Positions 1-10,680 of a stretch of 64,000 nucleotides of DNA are shown piece by piece. The notes beneath the pieces were generated by a model. That model saw nothing but the letters and a program-made list of their open reading frames with translations. It was not told the origin of the DNA and made no database searches. How positions within the stretch are numbered: position 1 is the stretch's first letter; each line of letters opens with the position of its first letter. Both the position numbers and the translations under genes were made by a program. Source of the stretch: Nemertoderma westbladi (Eukaryota; Xenacoelomorpha; Nemertodermatida; Nemertodermatidae); contig JAUCBJ010002774.1 in assembly GCA_032718475.1 (NCBI GenBank), positions 1 through 64,000 of the forward strand, in the 5' to 3' direction.

Positions 1-429
1 ATCTCCAAATCTCCCCATTTTAGCTTAACTTACGAACTAATAATTCTCTCATCGCCTCAACTCATATACTCACGTTTACATTACCTGTGTTCACTGTTCC
101 ATATGTATATTTACTTCGACCTTATCTCTTCGTTTTACTAACCTTTTATTACTTTATACTTACCAACTAATAATATGTTTAAGAAAATAAACTGAAATAA
201 TTAATCTCATTAATTCCTGGAAATTAACAAATGATTAAATCACAATCATATAAAGTTATTTATAGTCCTGTAAAATAATAATATACCTAGAGTTATATAA
301 ATGTCCAATACATAATAAATCTTTTATTATGTTCAAGGTTTATTTCTTATAAAATATTTTTTATCGTAAGTATCATTCACTATATAGGAATGTCGTAGGT
401 ACGGTAGTTATAAAATATATATGCGGTCC

Positions 430-1750
430 TGTTTGCTGTTGTCATAATTATCTGCACTCCTACTTCTATAATTTCGTATCCCTTGTCGAAAACACCAACT
501 ACATAGTCCATTATGCCTAATATAATTCCATTGGTCGTCTCGCGTTAATCCTTTCCATGTTACACTTTCCTTCAACGAATGATTACCCGTTACCGGGATG
601 TAAGTAGCACCTTGAATGTAAGTTGGATGTTCGGATTATTCCTTTATTTGTGTTTCCATATTGTTCTACCGGCTCTATAAATCTAACTGCTAGTTTTTCA
701 GGTCTCCCTGGTGATTGAATTGCCGATCCTGATGTTGAGTCAAACATTTTTTATAATCTTGCTTCTTCTCCATAACCTCTTCCTTCTCCTTCGTCTCCTT
801 AGGTTTTTATTACTGGGTAATAATTCTTCTTCATATACAGTGCTTGTAGTATCTTTCCTGGATTTCCGAACCTTCTTTCTAACGCTTTCCAGGCTTGTGT
901 TAATCCGTTTGTCAATCCCACATATTGTTTCGCCACTTCGTGTGCTGTGGATGCCGTATATGCTAGTAAATATCTCATTTTCTGTTGGTCGGGATTATTT
1001 CTACTGTATATTTCCGTCATAAATATTTGTTTAAATTGTATATAGTTGGCATTTCATGATCTATTTTTCCATTGACCGATTGATGGATACCTGATTAGGC
1101 CAGCTCCCATTATACTTTGATTAATCTCTGGTCGCTTTGGAATTGGGGTACTACTCCTAACTGTTGCTGGCTGTCTTTGTTCATCTCTATGGCTATTAAA
1201 TCCATTGTTCTTGTACTTGGTCTCTGTTGTAGGGTTGCCGTAATACTTTATCTTGCCAATTTATTATATTTATTCCACTTAGCTGTTTGTTTCTTGCCGC
1301 ATTTAGGGCTGCTATTGGGTGGTTCCTCCCATTCGCCGCTATAAGGGCCTCCTGTTGGCTAACCACTCTATAGGGTTCTGGTTGGCTGATTGGTGCTGCA
1401 TAGATTGGCTGCGGGTTGTACTGTTGTTCCATTGGTACTGTGCTGTATTGCGCTGCGATATATTATGGTACTCTGCTCCCATCCTGCACGTTTAAGGGCT
1501 GTTCTATTATGTGTGCTCTCCCTACAGTTCTGGGATAATACTCGTATATGTCTACATTTGGGTTTAGTGCTATACGCCCGGGTTGTGCCGCGACTTCTGG
1601 GTGTACGACCCGATTCTATTCTATCTGAGGTGGTGCTCCCGTTTCATTCCCATGGAATGCTGGTCCACTCTTGCAGATCATGCGAAGCATAATTTTCGGC
1701 CTTATATGGTCCAACATCCTGGTTTGCCTTCCCATAGTTTGCCGCGCGTT
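430..1750 (-). pseudogene. Degenerate BEL/Pao-like retroelement gag remnant
   Basis: Read on the minus strand, this stretch gives gag-like protein pieces interrupted by stops. One piece (1432 down to 1196) carries an NAARNKQLSG segment. The next (1020 down to 799) contains a segment around YVGLTNGLTQAWKALERRFG, which resembles the DUF1759 gag region of BEL/Pao LTR elements (a conserved RFG preceded by an alpha-helical stretch). Further along, near 500-450, a short CSWC-type piece could be the remains of a zinc knuckle. No protease, reverse transcriptase, integrase or LTR was seen, and at least three stops break the reading frame, so this is a relic. A Ty3/Gypsy-type gag is the alternative assignment. 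The family call rests on remembered motif similarity only. Confidence 0.45.
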
Positions 1751-3478
1751 CTCTGGATTACAAATATATAAAAATTATAATAAAAATATGTATGGTACAA
1801 AAATACATTATTGCGTTTTTCCTTCATCTCTGCGTTTTTCCTCCCTCCCTGGTCATTTTTCCCCGTAATTGTTTTCCCCCCTTGTTTACAGTCTGTTTTA
1901 CCCCAGCCCCTATATGCTCGGATATATATCGGACTACATATGGTCCTGGTACCGGGTTTTTATGTATATCTCCTGTTATATATAGTATACAGTCAATGGT
2001 AAAGGTAAATATAATTATATAGGCCTAGTCAATTACAAAATAATGTTAAATATATGGAAGTGCAGCGGCCTAAGATAAAACATAGTTCCATTTTATTTTT
2101 ATTTATAATTTTTAATATATTTTGATAACTCCTATTTGTGCAACCGATAGCCCACGGTATTTTTCGTTGAAAAATCAAGAAATTATCTATATCGGAACGG
2201 TGGTTAAATATATTGCAGTATAAAATGATAATAAGTAATCTACTGTTATGGGTGCCATTGGCGAGTTGTCTGTCGTCGTCTGTCGTCGTAAATTTTTGAT
2301 CGCTAATAACTCAGTTATTCCTTGATGAAATTAAACAAAACTTGGTACATATGTAGTCCGTCAAAAGTTGAGAAAGAATCGGAAGTTTTATCAAAAACGA
2401 ACGAACGCAACGAGGCACATGAGGAGGACGAGTATTGTGTTGAAGAAACTCGTTAATGGTACCCATATGCTAAAGGCTTTGCTCACTTCGTGCTGTGCGA
2501 AGACCCCACGAATGTGTTATTCCTATGTGAATAATAGTGCATAGAAATAATATAATAGGGATGACAAATGACATAGTAAAGATTAATCGGTATGTATCGT
2601 TTCCTATTTGTGAAATCGGAGTTTCGGTTTTTATTTTTATAGTTTTTTACTAAGTTAATATCGTATTTACCATTTTCCGGAAAAAACATTATTTATACGT
2701 TTTGATTTTAAACTCTCATCGTAATACAATAAGTTTGGTAAGTGAGATTCAAAAAGAGATTTAAAATTATCCGAAGTACGGATTGAATGTGAGCAGTGAT
2801 TATTTTATTACGATAATTATTGTTACCTGTGATTGCATTATTGATATATATAAACCCACCCACACTTGTAGTAAAAATTATTAAATATTTAGCATCAATA
2901 ATTAATTTGTTTGGTATTTGAATTATTAATTATCTTCATACTTAATAGAGATCCACAGATTATTCCATCAGCGGCGGTGCTGTCCCGATAAATCATATCT
3001 AACCAAGTGAGCCACACCATACCAGCTGCACTCCTGCACGCACTGTTAATAATTATATAAATATATTTGGATATATACAATATATACAATATATACAATA
3101 TATATATACTGAAAATAATAATATTGCGTTGTTATATATCGAACTGTAATAATAATAAAACGGTTAGTAAAATATAACACCGTTATTGAGATGTGTAACA
3201 TAATATTATTTAGTTTATTTACAATGTAAACAATATAATACAATACTAATAATCTATAATTAATATTATATTATTTTTATTGGCTGCTTAGCGATTGAAT
3301 GAAAGAAGCGCTGAAGTGTGATACTAAAAAGCTGTTACCAACTTAGTAGCTTTATAACAAAGCAGCTCTTTTATTGTAAATAATCACTGCACTGATTTTA
3401 ATTTCATTGAAATTCATTATAATGCTGATAATGAAACTAGTTTGTTAATTTATTTACTTATTGACCTTCTAATAGTAC
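1751..3478. other. Gene-free AT-rich stretch with one dispersed repeat
   Basis: No supportable coding region. It contains the dispersed repeat copy at about 2245-2520 (separate entry) and a short ATATACAAT-type microsatellite near 3068-3105. The rest is AT-rich sequence without recognisable structure. Confidence 0.6.
2245..2520. repeat. Dispersed repeat (GGGGC-GAGCCACGAAG family), copy 1
   Basis: The right part reads AATGGTACCCATATGCTAA followed by a TTGCTCACTTCGTG-type end and a GACCCCACGAA terminus. The left part contains TTGATGAAATTAAACAAAAC and CTTGGTACA. The same modules recur near 7800, 22935-23205, 24805-25055, 57955-58095 and in part at 62750, which makes this an interspersed family of about 260 bp. 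No coding capacity was seen. It is probably a non-autonomous transposon related to the foldback-like element at 45.3-46.5 kb, which shares the end motif. Confidence 0.55.
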
Positions 3479-4375
3479 AACCCTTAATACAACAACAATT
3501 TTTAGGGGGTCGGAGCCCCCCCCCCCCCCCCCCCCTAATTTTTTTCAAATTTCAATAAAATGCTACGAAATTCGGTATGATGATAGATCGACACCTTTTC
3601 TTACTGGTGGTCTGGCCGGATTTATCAATTTCTCAGTTATTTCCATACAACAAGCCCTTAAAAATGTCTATTTAGCAATGTTTAACCACCTCCGTAGACT
3701 TTATTTTACGTCTTTGAAATGTAATCTACAGTAGATATCATTCGAAGCGCCTTTGTCTGTAGATTCCGAATCTGAAAACCGTTTTAAATTTAACCGAAAA
3801 TTGGTAAAGATATTATCAAAATTCTAAGGTGTAAATTTAGAGACATAAATCGCTATAATTCTGATGTTTTGTTGTCTTTATTCTAGAATATTAATTATTA
3901 TTTAGCTCAGCGTTTAAAACTTTCCATCTTGTTTTTTCATTATCCATAATTAATATTCTAGAATTGAATAAAAAACACATTAGAATTATAGCGATTTACG
4001 TCACAAAATGTACACCTTAGTTTTTTGATAATATCTTTACCAATTTTGGTTAAATTTAAAACGGTTTTCAGATTCGGAATCTACAGACGAAGGCGGTTCT
4101 AATGATATCTAGATTACATTTCAAAGACGAAAAATAAATCCGACGGAGATGGTTAAACATTGCGAAATAGACAATTTTTAACGGCTTGTTGTATCGAAAT
4201 AGCTCATAAATTAAAAAATCCGGCCAGGCCACCTGTAATAAAAGGTGTTGATCTATCATCCATACCAAATTTCGTAGCATTTTATTGAAATTTGAAAAAA
4301 ATAGGGGGAGGAGGGGGGGGGGGGGGGGGGGGGAGGAGCTCCGACCCCGTAAAAATGGTTGTTGTATTAAGGGTT
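3479..4375. mobile_element. Palindromic foldback/MITE-like element A with C/G-tract boundaries
   Basis: The two halves are reverse complements over about 400 bp each, with a central region near 3900-3950. Outer ends read AACCCTTAATACAAC on the left and its complement at 4361-4375. Each arm has a terminal segment of about 37 bp followed by a homopolymer (C20 at 3516-3535; G21 at 4313-4333), then a longer diverged arm. Two TTCTAGAA motifs flank the centre (3881, 3956). It encodes no plausible protein. No clear target-site duplication was seen. The architecture fits a foldback-type or long-TIR non-autonomous DNA element. Confidence 0.75.
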
Positions 4376-4540
4376 ATGGTGTATTGAAATTTTATAATAA
4401 ATATTTACAGCTACCGTTAATTCCTTTGTTTGTATGGGAACAATACATATTTATGTTAAAATAAGTCGTTTTCGTTAGGACGTAGTAGTAAGCACTAAAC
4501 AGTACCCCTACAACTAAACATTTTAATGCTAACCTTATTA

Positions 4541-5263
4541 GGTGCTAGTGTGTTATAGGTACACCCCCCTAAAAAAAATTTTACTAGCTAGTTTTTGCTA
4601 TTTCTTCTTATGAACATTTTCCAGAACATGTTAGCTAATTTATAAAAAATTCATGAATGTTCTAGAACAAATATTTCAATTAAAAAAAAAAAGAAAAAAA
4701 GAAAAAAAATGTTCTAGAACAAATAATTTTTGTTCTAAAACATTTTTTTGAAAAATATAAATATATATATTTTTTTTTAATTTTTGTAAAATTTGATTAA
4801 TCTAATTTTTATCGTTGCTGGCAAGGTGAGTGGGTGGGTGGGGTGTAGCTAGTATTTTTTTAATAGCTAATTTTAAAAGAAGGATTTCACTGTATTGAGG
4901 TCATATATTCAGAAATTAATTACATAGAAGACTTATAGGCCTACTGCATAAGACTTATTAATTCCTCTGAACTCAAATCAGTCATTTTTACAACATGCAA
5001 TTATTATTCTTAGCTATAGAAATTAAAATAATCTTGAAAATATAATTACCTTGATATCAAATACAACATCACTAATAAAAAATATAATATGTAAGTTTTT
5101 TAAAAATTGGTTCTAGAACAAAGAATATTTGTTCTAGAATATTTTATTATATAAATTATTAAATATATGACATGTTCTAGAATATTTACAAAAAAGTCGG
5201 CAAAAATTTGCTACAGTATAATAAAAAATTGAGGGGGGTGTATACCTATAACACACTAGTACC
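4541..5263. mobile_element. Palindromic element C with C-tract-adjacent inverted ends
   Basis: The left end GGTGCTAGTGTGTTATAGGT is matched in reverse complement at the right end (about 5237-5263), each followed inward by a C/G run (CACCCCCC on the left, GGGGGGTG on the right). The interior is very AT-rich and carries TTCTAGAA or TTCCAGAA at 4619, 4660, 4712, 5111, 5132 and 5175. TTATTA-like sequence lies outside both ends, suggestive but not exact as a target duplication. Non-coding. Confidence 0.65.
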
Positions 5264-5516
5264 CTTTATTAATTATTATTACGTAATTACTGATATAGAA
5301 TAAATAATGCGAAATCAACACATTTATCTTTTAGATCGTTGATTTGATTAATATTATATTATCAGCATTATTTTTGGAAGATTTATTGGTTTAATTACTA
5401 TTATTGTCCGCGAACATTAAAGTCTTTATTGTCGGCACCTTTGCGGACAATACAGGGGATATTTTGAAAAAATATACCTGTATGTAGTGGCCACTATTCG
5501 CTAAACTCAACTTAAA
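5264..5516. other. Upstream region of the sulfotransferase gene
   Basis: AT-rich spacer between element C and the sulfotransferase start codon. It contains a short imperfect inverted pair (TTGTCCGCGAAC near 5405 and TTTGCGGACAA near 5441). No promoter element could be assigned with confidence. Confidence 0.3.
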
Positions 5517-6719
5517 ATGAAATTACTGAAAGTGTTGCTATGTATACTGGTTACCTTAACAACAATATCAACTATATATTATACCTCTTTTGGAAAGACA
5601 ATGGATAGTTTTTATATAAATAATTTAATATATAAATACAGTCCCAACCCTTCACCGAACAATGCAATATATAAAACTAATCCCAACACTACTACTCCAG
5701 CAAACTATGACATCACTAACATTGATAACTCTACGCCTCTCAACCGTTCCAATGTTATATATTTCTTGAAGCAACACAAATGTGGCAGCGAGACAGTTAG
5801 CACGGTTCTCACGTGGTTCGCTATTCGGAATCATCTGAGGATAGGAGTCCCGAAACCATGGCATCTTCATTTCGTGATATGGACATCTCGTTTTTTGCCT
5901 CAACTATTGATGGGCAACGGGAAAGGTTACACAGCAACATCCTCCAGCAACAAAGTCGACGTTATCTACCTTCACACGGTATACAACGCAACCACAGTGG
6001 AGCGAGTAATGAAACCGGGTTGCAAACGTGTCTCTATCGTAAGGGAGTCGGCTCGCCAATTCGACTCCATTATGGCCCATTTCTGTGTGTTTTTTCCTCC
6101 ATGTCTGAATGTTTTTAAGAACCGCAGCAATGTTTTGGCTTATTTTGTAGCCAATCCAGACGAATTTTATATTAATGGAAACAAACAATTTCCTCTGAGA
6201 GACCCAATGATGTTGAATTTCGGTTTTCAGTTTAGTAAAAATGCCGAAGTCGGTGAAATTAAAGCCGCCATTAACTACATTGATAAGGAATTCGACTTAA
6301 TAATGGTCCTGGAGCGTTTCGATGAATCGATGGTTTTATTAAAGAAGTTGATGGGCTGGACGTTCGACGATATAATATATATTTCCATTAACGCCAGGCA
6401 GAAAATAGTTGTACATCCTCTATCCGCAAACCTAACGGAACAACTCAAAACGATCAACAAGGCGGACGCCATGCTTCACGACTACTTCAGCAGTAAACTC
6501 GAGGACCACATAAAGGTCTATGGTGTGGAAGAAATGGAGGCGGATGTTACCGAGTTCCGTCGACTTAGGGGAGAATTCATCGGTGGTTGTCCGCGAAGAG
6601 GAATGAGGGATATATTTACGGCTTCGGATATCAACGACAGATGTAAGGTACTTCAACAAGCGAACCCCGCAATAGTTCGACTTATACAACAAGGCAAATA
6701 CAAATATGATCCAGAATAG
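5517..6719 (+). CDS. Galactose-3-O-sulfotransferase (GAL3ST)-family protein, single exon
   Basis: A 400-residue intact ORF. Residues 6-21 form a hydrophobic signal anchor, giving the type II topology expected of a Golgi sulfotransferase. A Ser/Thr/Asn/Pro-rich stem (about 30-75) leads to the catalytic domain. FLKQHKCGSETV (83-94) sits where the family has its 5'-phosphosulfate-binding loop. RVSIVRESARQFDS (171-184) matches the 3'-phosphate-binding strand-helix; the family usually has RDP where this has RES. VLERFDESMVLLKKLMGW (264-281) is the most recognisable GAL3ST signature. Possible N-glycosylation sites are N71, N76, N157, N202 and N305. Length is close to vertebrate GAL3ST1 (423 residues). 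The family transfers sulfate from PAPS to the 3-OH of galactose on glycolipids or glycans; the acceptor here is unknown. The Met at 5517 is chosen because the signal anchor follows immediately. Lack of introns suggests a retrocopy-derived or naturally single-exon member. Confidence 0.88.
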   Translation: MKLLKVLLCILVTLTTISTIYYTSFGKTMDSFYINNLIYKYSPNPSPNNAIYKTNPNTTTPANYDITNIDNSTPLNRSNVIYFLKQHKCGSETVSTVLTWFAIRNHLRIGVPKPWHLHFVIWTSRFLPQLLMGNGKGYTATSSSNKVDVIYLHTVYNATTVERVMKPGCKRVSIVRESARQFDSIMAHFCVFFPPCLNVFKNRSNVLAYFVANPDEFYINGNKQFPLRDPMMLNFGFQFSKNAEVGEIKAAINYIDKEFDLIMVLERFDESMVLLKKLMGWTFDDIIYISINARQKIVVHPLSANLTEQLKTINKADAMLHDYFSSKLEDHIKVYGVEEMEADVTEFRRLRGEFIGGCPRRGMRDIFTASDINDRCKVLQQANPAIVRLIQQGKYKYDPE

Positions 6720-6778
6720 TTAAATAATAGTTTCGTTAAAATAATGGCTTAAAAGTTTTTTTTACGAAACTTTATTTC

Positions 6779-6784
6779 AATAAA
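6779..6784 (+). promoter_or_regulatory. Polyadenylation signal of the sulfotransferase gene
   Basis: An AATAAA hexamer lies about 60 nt after the stop codon in AT-rich sequence, on the same strand. Position and sequence fit a normal cleavage/polyadenylation signal. Confidence 0.5.
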
Positions 6785-6849
6785 AATTGCGGTGAATTTG
6801 GGCTGCAAATCAGTTTTCACTTGCGTATAGCGGCAGACCGATTAAATCT

Positions 6850-6871
6850 CCCCCCCCCCCCCCCCCCCCCC
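6850..6871. repeat. C22 homopolymer
   Basis: An uninterrupted run of 22 C residues just downstream of the sulfotransferase gene and next to a diverged partial copy of the 316-bp repeat. One of ten or so C/G runs of at least 11 bases in the window. Confidence 0.9.
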
Positions 6872-7032
6872 ACAAAGACGCAGCATGTGGTCCAGAATAT
6901 ATGGCAAGATTCAGCTTAAACTGATTAAAATCAATGAGACGGGAGAATCTATTCACTTTCAGGCATAAAGTAGTAAATATATATATATATATATAAATAG
7001 CGGGTGACTGTTGAACTGTTTTTCAACAAAAC

Positions 7033-7719
7033 AAATTTTCAACTTGGCAGCTTTAAATTCGACAAAGTTATAAGCATGTCAATATCATAACGACGACAAC
7101 GATTTCACTTTCAGACATTTGGCCCTCTAGCGGCAGACTGGAGAACTGCAGATGGATTCGCCTCCTTTGAAAGTCACAGCTAATGGTCTAATACATATCT
7201 GCCAAGTTTCAGCTTAAACGGATTAAAAGCAAAGAAATGGGAGGGCATTTAATGTTTAGACATGTGGCCCTCTAGCGGGAGACCATTGCACTGATGGTGT
7301 CTGAAAGTCTCTCAAAAATCTCAACTTTAGCTCATATTGATACCTACAAATTTTCAACTTGGCAGCTTTAAATCCGACAAAGTTATTAGCATGTCAAAAT
7401 CGTAACGACGACAACGATTTCACTTTCAGACCTTTGGCCCTTTAGCGGCAGACTGGAGAACTGCAGATGGATTCGCCTCCTTTGAAAGTCACAGCTAATG
7501 GTCTAATACATATCTGCCAAGTTTCAGCTTAAACGGATTAAAAGCAAAGAAATGGGAGGGCATTTAATGTTTAGACATGTGGCCCTCTAGCGGGAGACCA
7601 TTGCACTGATGGTGTCTGAAAGTCTCTCAAAAATCTCAACTTTTGCTCATATTGATACCTACAAATTTTCAACTTGGCAGCTTTAAATCCGACAAAGTTA
7701 TTAGCATGTCAAAATCGTA

Positions 7720-7760
<41 letters not shown>

Positions 7761-7800
7761 AACGACGACGACGACGACAACTATTTGCATAAATTGACCC
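7033..7800. repeat. 316-bp tandem repeat, about 2.4 copies, ending in (GAC)n
   Basis: Units begin AAATTTTCAACTTGGCAGCT at about 7033, 7349 and 7664, a period of 315-316 bp. The first two units are complete and nearly identical; the third breaks into a GAC microsatellite. A more diverged fragment precedes it (about 6800-7030, with ATAGCGGCAGACCG). Each full unit carries two GGCCCTCTAGCGG-type motifs. No coding capacity. It probably derives from an interspersed element that was tandemly duplicated. Confidence 0.85.
7721..7780. repeat. (GAC)n microsatellite
   Basis: About 20 GAC units with one AAC interruption, expanded from the CGACGACAACG present in each preceding 316-bp unit. The apparent Arg-rich reading frame through it is meaningless. 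Confidence 0.92.
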
Positions 7801-7862
7801 ACCCCCTAACAGTGTCAATTCGCTAAGGCTCCGCCAACTTCGTGGCTCGCCCCACATTCGAT
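7796..7862. repeat. Dispersed repeat end (CTTCGTGGCTCGCCCCACA)
   Basis: TGACCCACCCCCTAACAGTG is followed by CGCTAAGGCTCCGCC and then the CTTCGTGGCTCGCCCCACA end shared with copies at 23185 and, inverted, at 24815 and 45505. An ATTTAAATGA follows it, as also occurs after the 23.2-kb copy. Confidence 0.5.
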
Positions 7863-9362
7863 TTAAATGATTACCTTAATTCCTTTTACAAGTTTGTATT
7901 TTGCCAGTCGCTCTGACCAATGAGGCTTTTCTCTGTGCATCAATATTTCTTATTGGCGGGAATTTTCAAGATAGATTTCTGGGCTTTATTTGCTGGCGGG
8001 GATTTCAAATAGGCCTACTGTAATACTCAAAGGTGTGGTAATACTGCAAAGTCTAGCTAGAGTCAGAGAGTAGATGCAACTTACAGACTTACATTGCTGC
8101 CGATACCTATTTCAGTATAATTTGGCGTTCCCATTCCCTCTGCCCGACTGGCTAGCCCAGTAGCCTATATTACAGTCCTGCAGTATTACTGCTGTACTGT
8201 ATTGCACCAGTCAGCCGGTAGGAGGTCAGGCTTTTTTAAATACCGGTACATCCTTGTGGTGTGGCTTGCCTTACAGCTGTACAGGTTGCAGCCTTGATAT
8301 GAGTACGACAGTACGGTACATCGTACTACAGTCAGACAGTACTACACTTACCTGCTTACACTACCAGACTACAGGTACAAGGTACAGACAGCACTACCGT
8401 CTGACCGTCACGTTTCACTGTCAGATTGTTGCAGTTATCAGACTGTCAGAGATTGGCATTGACACGCAGCCGCAGCGGTTCCCTGGTTGCCATGCCAATA
8501 CTGACTGACTGAATACTGTAATAGGTGTCGTTCAGTCGTTGTCAGTTACCGCAGTACCGGTACAGCGGTAGGTCTATCAGTTGCAGTTAGTCATTCCAGT
8601 TCAGGCTGATCCGGATCCGTGCTCTCCCTGTCTCGTGTCTCCTACCACCTCTGCACCTGTACGGTACCGGTACCTGCCTTAGGCTGTTAGGACACAGTAG
8701 GCCTAGTCTGTTAATATTATGATGTATCGTACAGTCAGACAGTTGTACTATAAGTAGTGTAATCGTAATGCGTAATGCAGCACCGGTACCGGTAGGCCTA
8801 CCTAATAAATGAATGATTAATTGTAATGTAATTAAAACTGTCATGTTACCCTGTACTGCTTTAACCCTACCGGTAACAAAAAATGCCTAATTAAATACCC
8901 CCAAAACCACAATATAGTGCGCTAGGATCAGGATGGCTGTCGTCGGCTGCTGAGCTGTGTCTGGTACACTGGATGACTGGTACTATATATTAAATACATG
9001 CACCCAGTCAGCCGAATGTGGAATGTGTGGAAGCTGGAAGGAGGGCCTTGAAGCCGCATTGTAGACTTTGTTCTTGGCTTTGTTCAAGATTGGCAGATTG
9101 GTGTTGAGTTATTTTACTGTTATTTTTAGCTATTTGATGGTATACAGACAAACTGACCGAGAGTAACTAAGTCGATACAACTACCGGTGGGCCGTAGGTT
9201 TAATCCTATTATTAATTATTGATCATCCTAAATTTAGATTAAAATGTTATTAAAAGTAGGCCGATTGATAATTCGAGCTAAACCTATCGATCTATATAAT
9301 ATTTTGTAATATATTCAATTCCTCATTCATATCCGCAAGATCATTTATCAACATTAAGTGAA
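7863..9362. other. 5' flank of SF3B3, rich in ACCGGT and CAGT words
   Basis: No supportable gene. The stretch 8100-8850 is cryptically simple, with many CAGT/ACTG words and repeated palindromes such as GTACCGGTAC and TAGGCCTA (for example near 8240, 8550, 8665, 8785). It should contain the SF3B3 transcription start and any 5' UTR, but no TATA box or initiator can be assigned. Confidence 0.4.
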
Positions 9363-9588
9363 ATGTATTTATATAACCTGACTCTGCAACGGGCAACTGG
9401 AATAACTCATGCAATTCATGGAAACTTTAGTGGAACTAAACACCAGGAGATTGTCATTTCCCGGGGAAAAATCATCGAGTTGTTGAAACCGGACACAAAC
9501 ACTGGTAAACTGTATACACTGCTGAGTGTAGAAGTGTTCGGAATAATTCGTACTTTAATGCCATTCCGACTGACAGGGGCAAACAAAG
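9363..9588 (+). CDS. SF3B3: SF3B3 exon 1 (splicing factor 3b subunit 3)
   Basis: Encodes the conserved N-terminus beginning MYLYNLTLQRATGIT and continuing HGNFSGTKHQEIVISRGK, residues 1-75, matching animal SF3B3 (SF3b130/SAP130) closely from the first methionine. SF3B3 is a WD40-like triple beta-propeller protein of the SF3b complex of U2 snRNP, acting in the nucleus in branch-site recognition. The exon ends AACAAAG with donor GTAAAC, in phase 1; the split codon completes as Asp in exon 2. Reading past the donor meets a stop within 11 codons. The start is fixed by alignment with the conserved MYLYNLTLQ/MFLYNLTLQ terminus of the family. Confidence 0.95.
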
Positions 9589-10509
9589 GTAAACTCTATT
9601 TTGGAACTGTTATTAAATAAATCTATATTTTTCTAAAATACGACAAGAAAAAATAACAAACAAATTAATTAAATACAATAATAACGTACACTGATGTGTA
9701 CCGGTACCAAACAAGAAAAAATATGAATATATGATGAATGAATATAATAGTTGTTGTTAGCTGTATCAATATTATTATTCACAGTGGTTCTTGAAATCAT
9801 TAAAACGTTTTGAATTTAAATTTTAGTCCTTGAATTAATGTATTCTAATTATTATTTTAAATATTGTCACTGTGTAATAATATTAATAATCACTGCTAAC
9901 ACTACTTGCAGAGACGAAGAAGAGTAAATGGGTTGCACAACATGAATGGGCATACAATCCTTCCTGGCTTCTACACGGCTATTTCTGCGTTTACTATTAA
10001 TGAATAGTAATAATACTCCAATTTATATATTTCAAATTGAATTTAAAATATATATTTTCATATTTTTTTTTATTGTTTAGCTTCTTGCTCCGTTTCCAGT
10101 TTGAGTATATTTTTTTGACCAACATATTCGATTTTGTTGCCAAATAGGGTACTATGAATAATTATTGGACCTATTGAAAATTGTGAGTTAAATTTTCGTT
10201 TTTTTTTTTCAATTTATTTTACAGCTAAATGTTAAGTCAAGGAATTCCTCTCATAAAATATAATAATAATACGGTGTAAACTAACTTTATACCGGTTCGC
10301 AAATCCCACCTTGGAGAATTAGTATCTCTCCTCAATGTTAACTTGTCAATAATATTGTCAATAATTAACATATTGCAATACCTAGATATTACTTAAACAC
10401 TATATTAATTATTATTATTATTACTATTATTAATTATCTGTTGTTATTAACTACAACACGTATTATTCAATAATACAATCCTAATTGAAGAAGCTTTTAA
10501 TTATTTTAG
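9589..10509 (+). other. SF3B3 intron 1
   Basis: A 921-bp AT-rich GT-AG intron (GTAAAC ... TTATTTTAG). It contains no tandem array, unlike introns 2 and 4. A short G-rich segment after CTACTTGCAG near 9910 could mimic an exon but has no recognised coding content. Confidence 0.85.
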
Positions 10510-10680
10510 ATTACATTGTATGCGGTACCGATTCAGGACGAATATCTATTCTAGAATACGACGCTAAAAAGAATGTGTTTGAAAAAGTTCATCAAGAAAC
10601 TTTCGGGAAAAGTGGCTGTCGACGAATTATTCCGGGACAACATCTGGCGGTCGATCCTAAAGGGAGAGCCTTGATGCTTG
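10510..10680 (+). CDS. SF3B3: SF3B3 exon 2
   Basis: 171 nt encoding [18 protein letters not shown] ... [17 protein letters not shown] and ending RALML plus one base. It continues the first beta-propeller of SF3B3, with [12 protein letters not shown] virtually identical across animals. Acceptor ATTTTAG; donor CTTG|GTAGGT at 10681. The split Gly codon is completed by GC of exon 3, giving MLGAVEKQK, where the family has MIGAVEKQK. The very next base after the exon is the first base of a 16-bp tandem array, so the genuine donor is also the first repeat unit. Confidence 0.94.

Noticed and set aside
7669-7857. Arg-rich small protein on the minus strand
   Set aside because: Translation of the GAC microsatellite and a dispersed-repeat end.
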